DNA of 64,000 nt from Arthrobacter sp. SW1 (GTDB lineage: Bacteria; Actinomycetota; Actinomycetes; Actinomycetales; Micrococcaceae): NCBI RefSeq assembly GCF_001766675.1, contig NZ_MJLT01000012.1:186001-250000 (forward strand), written 5' to 3'. A program made the translations under genes and the position numbers. Of the stretch, positions 51,614-61,693 are shown one piece after another (the stretch's first letter is position 1; the number at the start of each line of letters is the position of its first letter). The notes beneath the pieces are model-generated. The model saw nothing but the letters and a program-made list of their open reading frames with translations. It ran no database searches and was not told the origin of the DNA.

Positions 51614-52918
51614 TTGACTGATTCCATGAATCTTTCCCGTTTGCTGGCGTTGGGCGCGGTTGCAGCCTTGGCCGCGTGCTCGGTCCAAGCGCCGGCATCG
51701 CAGCCGTCCCCGGAACTGCTGAAATCGGAAGTTCAGCGGGCCGCCGTGAAGAGCGCGGACTTTCCCACGCAACTGGCGGCGTACCGGGCGTCTGCGCTGA
51801 AGCTCGGCGTGACCCTCCTAGCGGACGGCGGTGAGGAGCCCAACGGGAACGTTGTGTCCTCTCCGGGGAGCCTGCTGATCGCGTTGTCCATGCTCCGCGC
51901 CGGGGCGTCGGGGAAGACGGCGGCCGAGATGGACAAGGTGCTCGGCTTGCCCGCGGACGAGCGGGACGAGGCCATGAATGCGCTGCTCGCCTCGCTGGAA
52001 AAGTTCGACGGCGATCCCGCCTCGGTGGACGAAAAGAACCCGCCGCGCACTCCGCTCCTGCACACCGCCAACGGGCTCTTCATCAACAAAGGCACCCCGA
52101 CCGGCAAGGGCTACCTGGACACCCTGGCCCGGCATTACGGCACCGGCGTTTACCCCGTGGACTTCCAGGACAAGGCCGTGACCGAGCCGGCCATCGACGC
52201 CTGGGTGGAGAAGAACACCGGCGGCCGCATCAAGAAGGCGCCCGTGAAGTTCGACCCGAAGGACACCTTCAGCCTGCTCAACGCGGTGTACTTCGCCGGC
52301 GCCTGGAAGGTTCCCTTCGACTCCGCGAACACCCAGGACCGGCCATTCACCACGGCGTCCGGGGAGACGGCCACCGTGCCCACGATGTCCGGCGTTGCCT
52401 CCGTGGCTTATGTGAAAGGCGAGGGCTGGCAGGCTGTGGACCTGCCCTACGCGGACGGCTTCGCGATGCGGCTGGTGCTGCCGGATGAATCGTCCGACGG
52501 CGGCGGGCAGCTCCCGTCAGACACCCTCGACGCCGGGACCCTCGCCGCGGTGGCGTCGGCACTCGGCAAGGCGGCGCCGTCGCCCGTTGCGGTTACGCTG
52601 CCCCGCTGGGACCACAAGAGTAAGTTCGACCTCAAGAAGATGCTTGTCCGGATGGGCCTGACGGAAACATTCAGCACCGACCGCGATTTCAACGCGATCC
52701 AGCGGGGCATGTTCCTCACGGCCGCCGCGCAGGCCGCCAACATCACCGTGGCGGAAAAGGGGACGGTGGCCGCGGCGGTCACCCAGATCAACGCCCGCGA
52801 AAGCTCCGCCCTGATCCCGCCGCAGAGCATCGTTTTCGACAGGCCGTTCCACTACCAGGTCGTGCACCAGGAAACGGGGCTGCCGTTGTTCATGGGCCAG
52901 GTGGCGGACCCTCGCTAG
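51614..52918 (+). CDS. Lipoprotein serpin (serine protease inhibitor)
   Basis: A 434-residue serpin attached to the outer face of the membrane: the signal peptide ends in lipobox LAAC. The fold markers are SSPGSLLIALSMLRAGASG, NAVYFAGAWKVPF and the C-terminal FDRPFHYQVVHQETGLPLFMG. The reactive-loop hinge EKGTVAAAVT has the small residues needed for insertion, so it should be inhibitory. Counting 17 residues from the hinge Glu puts P1 near Ser-Ser in ARESSALIPP. I chose TTG at 51614, with GGAGGGG 8 nt upstream; ATG at 51626 is the alternative. Serpins are uncommon in bacteria; a role against secreted or host proteases is possible. Confidence 0.9.
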   Translation: MTDSMNLSRLLALGAVAALAACSVQAPASQPSPELLKSEVQRAAVKSADFPTQLAAYRASALKLGVTLLADGGEEPNGNVVSSPGSLLIALSMLRAGASGKTAAEMDKVLGLPADERDEAMNALLASLEKFDGDPASVDEKNPPRTPLLHTANGLFINKGTPTGKGYLDTLARHYGTGVYPVDFQDKAVTEPAIDAWVEKNTGGRIKKAPVKFDPKDTFSLLNAVYFAGAWKVPFDSANTQDRPFTTASGETATVPTMSGVASVAYVKGEGWQAVDLPYADGFAMRLVLPDESSDGGGQLPSDTLDAGTLAAVASALGKAAPSPVAVTLPRWDHKSKFDLKKMLVRMGLTETFSTDRDFNAIQRGMFLTAAAQAANITVAEKGTVAAAVTQINARESSALIPPQSIVFDRPFHYQVVHQETGLPLFMGQVADPR

Positions 52919-52956
52919 CGGCCCTGGCTTAGCGCGCTTGGCTTAGCGCGCTTGGC

Positions 52957-53784
52957 TCAGCGCGCGCCGCCCTGCCAGAGGGCGTCGAACGGTGCGTTGG
53001 ACGCCACTCGTGCCTCGATGCCCGCCGTGACGAAGGCCTTTGCCGTCTTGGCGGCCTCCAGCGGCGCGGCGCCCTTGGCAAGTTCGGCGGTGATCGCGGC
53101 GGCCAGCGAACAGCCGGCACCGGACACAGCCACTTCGCCCACCTTGGGGGCGGACAGCACTTCCAGGGTCTCGCCGTCATAGTAGACGTCGACGGCGTCC
53201 GGGCCTTCCAACCGCACCCCGCCCTTGGCGAGCACGGCGGCTCCGCTCAGCTCATGGATGCGGATGGCCGCGGCCTTCAGCTCCTCCACGTTGCCGATGG
53301 ACAGGCCGGAGAGGGACTCGGCCTCGAAGTGGTTGGGGGTGACGAAGGTGGCCAGCGGCAGGATCTTCGCCTTCAGGGCCTGGTCCGTGTCCAGGGCGTG
53401 GCCGGGTTCCTGGCCCTTGCAGATGAGGACCGGGTCCAGCACCACGTTGGCGAAGCTGCGTTCCGACAGCGCGGATTCCACAGTGGCGATGGTCGCCGGA
53501 CTGCCGAGCATGCCGATCTTCACGGTGTCCAGGGCATCCGGGCCGTAGGCGGCGGTGGTGGCTTCGAGCTGTTCGGAAATGACCTGCTGGTCCACGGGCA
53601 TGAAGCGGTGGTTCCAGTTGTCCTGCGGATCGAAGGACACGATGCACGTCAGGTTGGCGATGCCGAAGACGCCGAGCTCCTGGAAGGTCTTCAGGTCGGC
53701 CTGGGCTCCGGCTCCGCCCGTCGCCTCGGAACCGGCGATGGTGAGCGCGATGGCGGGGGAAACAGCGGTAACGGCGGAAGTCAT
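52957..53784 (-). CDS. pdxK: Pyridoxal/pyridoxine kinase of the ThiD-like PdxK type
   Basis: A 275-residue ribokinase-fold enzyme that phosphorylates vitamin B6 forms or hydroxymethylpyrimidine. The chain matches Bacillus PdxK in diagnostic places: [57 protein letters not shown] and the anion hole [19 protein letters not shown]. The Cys in GAGC, in place of the usual GxGD Asp, is the mark of this subgroup. No thiamine genes adjoin it, which favours B6 salvage. A tail of repeated GCGCTTGGCT lies after the stop. Confidence 0.88.
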   Translation of the reverse strand: MTSAVTAVSPAIALTIAGSEATGGAGAQADLKTFQELGVFGIANLTCIVSFDPQDNWNHRFMPVDQQVISEQLEATTAAYGPDALDTVKIGMLGSPATIATVESALSERSFANVVLDPVLICKGQEPGHALDTDQALKAKILPLATFVTPNHFEAESLSGLSIGNVEELKAAAIRIHELSGAAVLAKGGVRLEGPDAVDVYYDGETLEVLSAPKVGEVAVSGAGCSLAAAITAELAKGAAPLEAAKTAKAFVTAGIEARVASNAPFDALWQGGAR

Positions 53785-53877
53785 GCGTCCATCCTGCCAG
53801 TTTCCGTTGTTCGGCGCGCTGGACGTTTGGCCAAGCCCGGGCGTGGCCGGCCGTGCAGTGGGTTCCGTGCAGCGCGC

Positions 53878-54873
53878 TTAACCGTGCAGTTCCCGGTACG
53901 CCCGTTCCGCGGCGGGGTGCAAGGGGATGCCCGCGGTGTTGATCAGGGTGTCCGGGCTGAGGAACTGCACGCCGGCGCTGCTCTGCGGAACCAGTTCGCC
54001 CGCGCGGGTGACCAGCAGTTCCACGGTCTGTTCCATCGTGTGGTCGTCGAGGTCCATCCGGCACAGCAACAGGTTCGCCACCCCCACCGTCCATGCGGCG
54101 GGAGCCCCGGCGTAGCTGCCTTCCGGGATGCGCACGCGGTCGTAGAACGGCCCGAAGCGCTCCCGCATGGGACGGATCACCGAGGACAGGTCAAGGAACG
54201 CCAGGCCGAGTTCCTTGTTCAGCGCTGCGATGGCCGCCGTAGGCACTCCGCCGGACCAGAACAGGGCATCCACCGTGCCGTCCCGGAGCGCGGCCAGGCC
54301 CTTGTTGAGCCCGAGGCTGCGCTTCACGGGCGGGTTCTTCGCGAACGCCGGCATTCCTGCGGCGAAGGTTTCCAGGATCCGGGCGGCGGTGAGGGAGGTG
54401 CCGGAGCGCGGCTCGCCCGTGCTGACGGTCCGGCCGGCGAGTTCGTCCAGGCCGCCGATTCCGCTGTCCTTGCGGACGATGCAGTGCACGTAGTTTTCGT
54501 AGACCTTCCCGACGGCGGCCATCGCCGGGGCGGTGCCCGTGCCTTTGTCCGATGCCGCCCGCGACGCCGCGTCAGCCAGCGCGACGGCGAAGGTCGCCTT
54601 GCCGCTCCGGAGGAGTTCCAGGTTTTCCAGGCTGCCGCCGGTGACCAAGGGTTTGGCTGTCTCGGCGATGCCCCGGCGCTGCAAGGCTTCAGCCAGCAAG
54701 GTGGCGAATTCCAGGTAGAAGCCGCCGTTTTCGCCGCCTGCCACCGTGACCTCCCGCAGGCCTCCGCGGGCGGTGCATGACGAAGCGGACACGGCCAGGA
54801 GCGGCACCGCGACACCCGCGGCCAGCAGGTTCCGCAGCACCGAGCGGCGGGACATGTCCATGTGCTCAGTCAT
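53878..54873 (-). CDS. TAXI-family solute-binding lipoprotein in a two-component operon
   Basis: A 331-residue periplasmic-type binding protein of the TRAP-associated TAXI family. The signal region has twin arginines ([13 protein letters not shown]) and ends SASSC, a lipobox, so it is a membrane-anchored lipoprotein probably exported by Tat. The binding domain shows [52 protein letters not shown] and [12 protein letters not shown]. There is no TRAP permease nearby; instead its first 8 bases overlap the histidine kinase gene. A role in presenting a dicarboxylate-like ligand to the sensor is likely. Confidence 0.88.
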   Translation of the reverse strand: MTEHMDMSRRSVLRNLLAAGVAVPLLAVSASSCTARGGLREVTVAGGENGGFYLEFATLLAEALQRRGIAETAKPLVTGGSLENLELLRSGKATFAVALADAASRAASDKGTGTAPAMAAVGKVYENYVHCIVRKDSGIGGLDELAGRTVSTGEPRSGTSLTAARILETFAAGMPAFAKNPPVKRSLGLNKGLAALRDGTVDALFWSGGVPTAAIAALNKELGLAFLDLSSVIRPMRERFGPFYDRVRIPEGSYAGAPAAWTVGVANLLLCRMDLDDHTMEQTVELLVTRAGELVPQSSAGVQFLSPDTLINTAGIPLHPAAERAYRELHG

Positions 54874-56278
54874 CGCCCGCCTCCGCTTTGTGCGCGCCGG
54901 ATACGGCGGGAAATTCCAGTCGGGCCAGCAGACCGCCACCGGGGTTTTCCTCGAGCAGCAGCCGCCCGCCGTTGGCCGCCGCCAGCCGCTCCACGATCGT
55001 CATGCCGAGCCCGGTCCCGGGCGTCCCTTGGTGCCGGGGCGAGCGCCAGAACCTCGACGCCGCCGCAGCCCGTTCCTCGGCGGGCAGCCCCGGGCCGCCG
55101 TCGGACACGAGGACCGAAACCGCACGGCCCTCGGAACGGAGGTCCACCACAACCCGGCTTCCCGGCGCGTACTTCAGCGCGTTGCCCAGCAGCTCGTCCA
55201 CCATGTGCGCCAGCTCCGCAGGCTTGCAGGCCAGCCGCGCGCCCGGCGTGCCCCGGAGTTCAAGCCGGACGCCGGCAGCCTCCGCTGCGGGCCGTGCCCG
55301 GTCGGTCTCCTCCTGGAGGATGGTGAAGGGGTCGATCTCCGGGGCCGGATCGGGAACGGCGGCGGCGCCTTCGGACGCCCGGTGCTCCGCCGACGCAAGC
55401 CGCAGCACGCCGTCGAGGATGTCCTCCACGCGTCCGAGCTCAGCGGTGACGTCCGCGGCGGCCTGCTGTTCCTCCGGTGTCCGGAGTTTGAGCTGCAGCA
55501 GGTCCAGGCGCAGCCGCAGCGCGCCCACGGGGTTCCGGAGCTGGTGCGAGGTGTCCGCGATCAGCTGCCGCTGGGACTCCATGCTGTCGCTGACCGTCTG
55601 CGCCATCCGGCTGAACGTACGGCTCAGTTCCCTCAGTTCCGGCGGCCCGGCCTCCGGAAGGCTGGCCGTCTTCCCCTTGGCCGCCAATTCCTGCGCCGCC
55701 GCGTTCAGCCGGTGCACCGGGCGCAGCACCCACGCGGTCACGCGCGCGGCGGCGAGCAGCAGCACCAGCCAGAGCAGCAGCGAACCCAGCCCCACCCAGA
55801 AGTACCGTTCGCGCAGTTTCTGCCGGGCGGCGTCGAGCTTCACCTCCAGCACGGCCTCGCCCAGCACCTGGCTGGCCGGGCCGAACGCGCGGGAAATGTA
55901 GGCCGGCCCGGAGCCGAACGGCTGGAGCGGCGGCAGGGTGGTGTTGCTGAGGTTCAGGCTGGCCTGCCCGACGGCGGCGCGCACCTCCGGGCGGTCCTCG
56001 CCGAGGCCTCCGGAGGCGAGCGTTGCGGACGGCAGGCGGATGAGGACGCCTTCGCCGTAGAGGCCGGAATAGCGGTCCATTTCGCGTTGCAGTTCGCTGG
56101 GATCGCCGTCCAGGGTGGCGTCGTAAGCCAGCTGGGCGAAGCGGTTGAGCGCCGAGACCCGGTTGATCTGGACCTCCTGCCCCAGCTCGCGGCCGGCCGA
56201 AGCAAGGAGCGTTCCGGCGACCACCGCCACCAACAGGGCGGACAGCACGCCCAGGATCCCCAGGACGCGGAGCCTCAT
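54866..56278 (-). CDS. Sensor histidine kinase (TctE-like)
   Basis: A 470-residue membrane kinase. Helix 1 is at about residues 5-28, an external domain of about 140 residues follows, helix 2 is at about 168-190, then HAMP. The phosphoacceptor is H243 in DTSHQLRNPVGALR. The N box ELLGNALKYAPGS, G1 DGGPGLP and G2 GTGLGMTIVERL are intact. It follows the response regulator with a 46-nt gap and overlaps the TAXI gene, forming a three-gene operon. The divergent MHS transporter is the probable target, as in TctDE-type control of organic acid uptake. Confidence 0.92.
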   Translation of the reverse strand: MRLRVLGILGVLSALLVAVVAGTLLASAGRELGQEVQINRVSALNRFAQLAYDATLDGDPSELQREMDRYSGLYGEGVLIRLPSATLASGGLGEDRPEVRAAVGQASLNLSNTTLPPLQPFGSGPAYISRAFGPASQVLGEAVLEVKLDAARQKLRERYFWVGLGSLLLWLVLLLAAARVTAWVLRPVHRLNAAAQELAAKGKTASLPEAGPPELRELSRTFSRMAQTVSDSMESQRQLIADTSHQLRNPVGALRLRLDLLQLKLRTPEEQQAAADVTAELGRVEDILDGVLRLASAEHRASEGAAAVPDPAPEIDPFTILQEETDRARPAAEAAGVRLELRGTPGARLACKPAELAHMVDELLGNALKYAPGSRVVVDLRSEGRAVSVLVSDGGPGLPAEERAAAASRFWRSPRHQGTPGTGLGMTIVERLAAANGGRLLLEENPGGGLLARLEFPAVSGAHKAEAGDD

Positions 56279-56324
56279 GGTTGTGGCCTCACGGTGCAGC
56301 TTCGATCCACAGTGCAGCCTCGAT

Positions 56325-56990
56325 TCACTGTGACGCTTCGATCCGGTAGCCCACGCCGCGCACGTTGATGATGAAGCCCGGCAGGCCCAGCTTGGAGCGC
56401 AGCCCGGTGAGGTGGACGTCGAGGGAGCGGGAGGAGGCCAGGAAGGCGTCGCCCCACAGGGCGTCGAGGATCTGCTCGCGCGTGACCACTGAGCCGGCGT
56501 TCCGCGCGAGCAGCGCCAGGAGCTCGAATTCCGTTGCGGTCAGCTGCAGTTCACGGGAGCCGACGACGGCGACGCGCCGGTCGAGGTCGACGTCGAGGTC
56601 CCCGACAACGATCGAGTGCGGACGGGTGCCGGCCGCCTTGGCTACCCGGCGGGTGACTGCCTCGATGCGGGCCAGCAGTTCGACGAGCTTCACGGGCTTC
56701 ACGAGGTAGTCGTCCGCCCCGGAACGGAGGCCGAGCACCACGCTGCGTTCGTCGTCGCGGGCGGTGAGGATGAGGATGGGGGAGTCGCTCACCTGGCGCA
56801 GTTTCCGCAGGAGCTCCAGCCCGTCGATATCCGGCAGGCCGAGGTCCATGAGGATCACTTCGTGCTCGCGGTGCACCAGCAGGGCATCCGCGCCGCGCGC
56901 CACCCGGTGCGGCGCGTGACCGGCGGATTCCACGGCAGCGGCGAGCGCCGATGCCATCGCATCGTCATCCTCGACGATCAGCACGCGCAT
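56325..56990 (-). CDS. OmpR-family response regulator (TctD-like)
   Basis: A 221-residue regulator. The receiver domain has the acidic pair in IVEDDD, phospho-acceptor D49 in VILMDLGLPD, Thr in ILTARDD and Lys in YLVKPVKL. The winged-helix domain ends LTGLRSKLGLPGFIINVRGV. It heads the operon with the kinase and TAXI protein and is divergent from the MHS transporter, with OmpR-type direct repeats in between. Confidence 0.94.
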   Translation of the reverse strand: MRVLIVEDDDAMASALAAAVESAGHAPHRVARGADALLVHREHEVILMDLGLPDIDGLELLRKLRQVSDSPILILTARDDERSVVLGLRSGADDYLVKPVKLVELLARIEAVTRRVAKAAGTRPHSIVVGDLDVDLDRRVAVVGSRELQLTATEFELLALLARNAGSVVTREQILDALWGDAFLASSRSLDVHLTGLRSKLGLPGFIINVRGVGYRIEASQ

Positions 56991-57069
56991 TGCCCTGGGT
57001 CCTCTTTCCTTGCTTTCCCGCGGATTTTTCCGCCGGCCGCTCCTTTTGGACCTTACCGCGTCCGAAGAC

Positions 57070-57088
57070 TTAAGGAAGTGTTAGGAAA
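57070..57088. promoter_or_regulatory. Candidate response-regulator direct repeats
   Basis: TTAAGGAA (57070-57077) and TTAGGAAA (57081-57088) are direct repeats 11 bp apart, the spacing at which OmpR-family dimers bind. They are about 105 nt upstream of the MHS transporter start and 80 nt from the regulator start. Inferred. Confidence 0.5.
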
Positions 57089-57192
57089 TCCCTTCCGGCG
57101 TTGGATGTGCCTCCGGTCACGCACTAGCTTGGCCGTTGGACTTATGCAGTAAACGGTTGCCGACGGCGGCGCCACGCAAGGAAGGTTCACCG

Positions 57193-58647
57193 ATGAACAC
57201 CCAGCACACAGAGCTTCAGGGCGGGAAGGCTCCGGCCTCGTCCGAAGCAGCATTGTCTGAATCAGCACAGACCCGCAGGGCCGTCAGCAACATCCTCAAG
57301 GGCTCGGCGGGCAACCTGGTGGAGTGGTACGACCTGTACGTGTACACGGTCTTCGCCGCCTACTTCCAGGCCCACTTCTTCAACTCCAAGGACGAGCTGC
57401 AGGCCGGCCTCGAAGCGATGGCGGTCTTCTCGACGTCGTTCCTCATGCGCCCCATCGGCAGCTGGTTCTTCGGCCGCTACGCCGACCGCAAGGGCCGCAA
57501 GGCGGCGCTGACGCTCAGCGTGACCATGATGTCGATCGGCTCCTTCGGCATCGCGATCCTGCCCACCACCAAGGAAATCGGCATCTGGGCACTGGTCCTG
57601 CTGATTCTGATCCGCGTGCTGCAGGGCTTCTCGGTGGGCGGCGAATACGGCACCAGCGCCACCTACATGTCTGAAGCCGCCACCGCCAAGCGCCGCGGCT
57701 TCTTCTCCAGCTTCCAGTACGTCACCCTGGTGGGCGGCCAGATGCTGGCCCTGCTGGTCCTGGTCATCCTGCAGAACACCATCGGCAAGGACGCCCTCAC
57801 CGAATGGGGTTGGCGCATTCCGTTCGCGATCGGCGGCGTGGCCGCCCTCGTGGTGCTGTGGCTGCGGCGTTCCATGGAGGAAACCGTCTCCGCAGACCAG
57901 ATCCGCGCCGCCCACGTCCGCGTGGAAGGCGAAGCCCAGCCGGGCACCATGAAGCTGCTGTTCACCAAGCACTGGAAGCCGCTGCTCATCTGCATCGGCG
58001 TCACCATGGGCGGCACCGTGGCGTTCTACACCTACACCAACTTCATCCTGAAGTTCATGAACGATACCTCCGGCATCGCCAAGACCGACACCTCCGTGAT
58101 CAACTTCTGGGCGCTGTTCATCTTCATGCTGCTCCAGCCCGTCTACGGCATGATCTCGGACAAGATCGGCCGCAAGCCGCTGCTCGTCTGGTTCGGCGTG
58201 ACCGGCGTGCTGTTCACCTGGCCGCTGCTCTCCACGCTGGCCGGCACCAAGGACCCCTTCACCGCGTTCCTGCTGATGATGGGCGGCCTGCTCATGGTGG
58301 GCGGCTACACCTCCATCAACGCCCTGGTGAAGGCCGAGCTCTTTCCGGCCTCGATCCGTGCGCTCGGCGTCGGACTGGGATACGCGATCGCCAACTCGCT
58401 CTTTGGCGGCACGGTTCCGCTGATCGGCGCCGCGTTCCAGAAGGCCGGCCGGGAGGACATGTTCTTCACCTACGTGACTGTGGCGATCTTCCTGTCCCTG
58501 CTGGTCTACGTCTTCGCCCTGAAGAACAAGAAGTCCACGCACCTGGATGCGGAACAGGGCGAGGCGTTCGTCTCGCGTTCCGCGGGCGCCGGCGCCCGTG
58601 ATGACTCCCGCGATGACGACGACAGGAAGGACCTGCTGAAGGTCTAG
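57193..58647 (+). CDS. MFS organic acid transporter, metabolite:H+ symporter (MHS) family
   Basis: A 484-residue transporter with twelve helices. The MHS signatures are GNLVEWYDLYVYTVFAAYF near the N-terminus, GRYADRKGRKAALTLSV (motif A) and LQGFSVGGEYGTSATYMSE in helix 4. Relatives such as KgtP carry alpha-ketoglutarate, citrate, shikimate or betaines. An acidic C-terminal tail (DDSRDDDDRKD) is distinctive. GGAAGG precedes the ATG. Placement opposite a TctDE-like system suggests a di- or tricarboxylate substrate. A family C palindrome follows. Confidence 0.9.
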   Translation: MNTQHTELQGGKAPASSEAALSESAQTRRAVSNILKGSAGNLVEWYDLYVYTVFAAYFQAHFFNSKDELQAGLEAMAVFSTSFLMRPIGSWFFGRYADRKGRKAALTLSVTMMSIGSFGIAILPTTKEIGIWALVLLILIRVLQGFSVGGEYGTSATYMSEAATAKRRGFFSSFQYVTLVGGQMLALLVLVILQNTIGKDALTEWGWRIPFAIGGVAALVVLWLRRSMEETVSADQIRAAHVRVEGEAQPGTMKLLFTKHWKPLLICIGVTMGGTVAFYTYTNFILKFMNDTSGIAKTDTSVINFWALFIFMLLQPVYGMISDKIGRKPLLVWFGVTGVLFTWPLLSTLAGTKDPFTAFLLMMGGLLMVGGYTSINALVKAELFPASIRALGVGLGYAIANSLFGGTVPLIGAAFQKAGREDMFFTYVTVAIFLSLLVYVFALKNKKSTHLDAEQGEAFVSRSAGAGARDDSRDDDDRKDLLKV

Positions 58648-58670
58648 CGTTCCCTTCGAGCCCCCCCCTT

Positions 58671-58725
58671 GTGAGGCCCGCTTTACGTCCATTGCCGAGC
58701 GCAGAGGACGTAAAGCGGGCCTCAC
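58671..58725. repeat. Palindromic element, family C
   Basis: Perfect 20-bp arms GTGAGGCCCGCTTTACGTCC (58671-58690) and complement (58706-58725) with a 15-nt loop. It begins 24 nt past the MHS transporter stop and resembles families A and B in size and place but not in sequence. Only one copy is in this window. Confidence 0.8.
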
Positions 58726-58814
58726 ACGTTAGCCTTAGGGACGTCCAGTGCTAATACAGCGGGGCGCCGTGACGTTGACCGGCGCCTGCGCGAACCACTA
58801 CGAACGGATATCCA

Positions 58815-59540
58815 GTGACCACGCCTTCCGGCAATCCCTCCTTGAACAGCCCTGCCCCGAGTGTTGAGACGAAGGCTTCGCCGCGCTTCGCCTCGATCGG
58901 TTCCCCGTACTTCGCCATCATGCTGGCCATCATGGCCGTGGTACTGATCCTGTCGAATATCGGCGCATCCAAGGGCGTGGTCCTGGGCCCGATCGTCACT
59001 GACGGCGGCTTCTTCCTGTTCCCGCTGGCCTACATCCTGGGCGACGTGGTGAGCGAGGTGTACGGCTTCAAAGCTGCCCGGAAGGCGATCATCACCACCT
59101 TCGCGCTCTCCGTCTTCGCGTCCCTCTGCTACTGGATCATCATCGTCCTGCCGGGTTTCGGGGATGAGTACGGCACCGCGAAGCAGGCCGCCATCGAAGG
59201 CGCCCTCGGCCCGGTACCGCTAATTGTGCTTGCCTCGCTCCTGGGCTTCTTCGCAGGCCAGACCATCAACTCGTGGGTCCTGGTGAAGATGAAGGAACGC
59301 AGCGGCGAGAAGTCGCTGTGGGCGCGGCTCATGGGATCCTCGGGCGCCGGCGAGCTCGTGGACACCCTCATCTTCTGCAGCATCGCGGCGTCCGTGATCG
59401 GCATCGCGGACTTCGGCACCTTCCTCAACTACGTGGTGGTCGGCTTCGTCTACAAGACCGCCGTCGAGTTCCTCTTGGTGCCGATCACCTCCTTGGTGAT
59501 CCGCTGGGTGAAGAAGCACGAACCGAGCTACGGAGCGTAA
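58815..59540 (+). CDS. Queuosine precursor transporter, YhhQ/VUT family
   Basis: A 241-residue membrane protein with six or seven hydrophobic segments. The family patterns are ILSNIGASKGVVLG, FLFPLAYILGDVVSEVYGFK and a later GSSGAGELVDTLIFCSIA. YhhQ in E. coli imports preQ0/preQ1. Here it is convergent with tgt, with 7 nt between the stops. The tgt product beside it is of the bacterial type and could use preQ1 or queuine. The start is GTG at 58815. Confidence 0.93.
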   Translation: MTTPSGNPSLNSPAPSVETKASPRFASIGSPYFAIMLAIMAVVLILSNIGASKGVVLGPIVTDGGFFLFPLAYILGDVVSEVYGFKAARKAIITTFALSVFASLCYWIIIVLPGFGDEYGTAKQAAIEGALGPVPLIVLASLLGFFAGQTINSWVLVKMKERSGEKSLWARLMGSSGAGELVDTLIFCSIAASVIGIADFGTFLNYVVVGFVYKTAVEFLLVPITSLVIRWVKKHEPSYGA

Positions 59541-59547
59541 GAGCCCC

Positions 59548-60903
<1,356 letters not shown>

Positions 60904-61626
60904 TCAGCGGACGCCCGCCTCTGTGCGGTAGTTCTCAGCCTTCCAGTTGTCCCAATGGGAGCGGATCGAACCCAGCTGCTGCGCCCCGAGGTCGTAGGTC
61001 GAGGCAATCACCAGAGCACCGCCGTCGGGCCTCTTCTCCGGAATGGCCTGCTGTTCGGCCACGATCAGCAGGCCTTCGCCGTGCTCGGCGTAACTGTGCA
61101 CGGTGAGCCCCACTTGGTGGGTGGTGCGGAACCAGACCTTGCCGAAGATCGCCTCGCCGGTGGGCAGGGTCAGCTCGTACTCTTCGCCCGGTTGGGGCAG
61201 ATCGTTGAGGCCGAGCCGCTCGATGGCGGAGCCGCCGCCGGACAACGTCACCACGTGCGTGCGCCGGTGTCCGTGCGGGTGGCGCTCCAGGGCGAAGCGC
61301 AGCTGCTGCAGGAAGGTCAGCCAGCCCTGGGTGATGTCCTCGTCCCATTCAGCCCACTCGGAATCGTGGTCCAGCGCGGCCCGGGTGACCCGGACTTCCG
61401 TGCCTCCGGTGACCGGGTGCAGTTCGAAGACGTCCCCGTTGTTCACTGTGAGGCTGGTGTGGTCGGCCCCCTCCACCACCTCGGAACTGAAGTAGATCTG
61501 CTTGATTTCCTCGTTGAGTTCGTCGCTTTCCCAGCCATGCCATTGGGCTACCAGCGACGGTTCGCGCAGCATGGTCCAAACTTGCTGCGCGTCGGCATTA
61601 ATCACAACGCTCAGATTGTTCGTCAT
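60904..61626 (-). CDS. SRPBCC (AHSA1-like) protein
   Basis: A 240-residue protein whose first 115 residues follow the START/AHSA1 pattern: VINADAQQVWTMLREPSLVA, GTEVRVTRAALDHDSEWAEW and WLTFLQQLRFALE. The second half repeats part of the fold (YELTLPTGEAIFGKVWFRTT) and may be a degenerate second domain. Members bind hydrophobic ligands or modulate chaperones; no function can be assigned. It lies 33 nt before the tgt start on the same strand, so it may be cotranscribed with tgt. Confidence 0.8.
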   Translation of the reverse strand: MTNNLSVVINADAQQVWTMLREPSLVAQWHGWESDELNEEIKQIYFSSEVVEGADHTSLTVNNGDVFELHPVTGGTEVRVTRAALDHDSEWAEWDEDITQGWLTFLQQLRFALERHPHGHRRTHVVTLSGGGSAIERLGLNDLPQPGEEYELTLPTGEAIFGKVWFRTTHQVGLTVHSYAEHGEGLLIVAEQQAIPEKRPDGGALVIASTYDLGAQQLGSIRSHWDNWKAENYRTEAGVR

Positions 61627-61693
61627 GGCCCCGAATGTACTCCTCTTCAGGGAAGCAAAACAGGGTTGACTCGAGCGCGAAAGCTTAGCCGGA

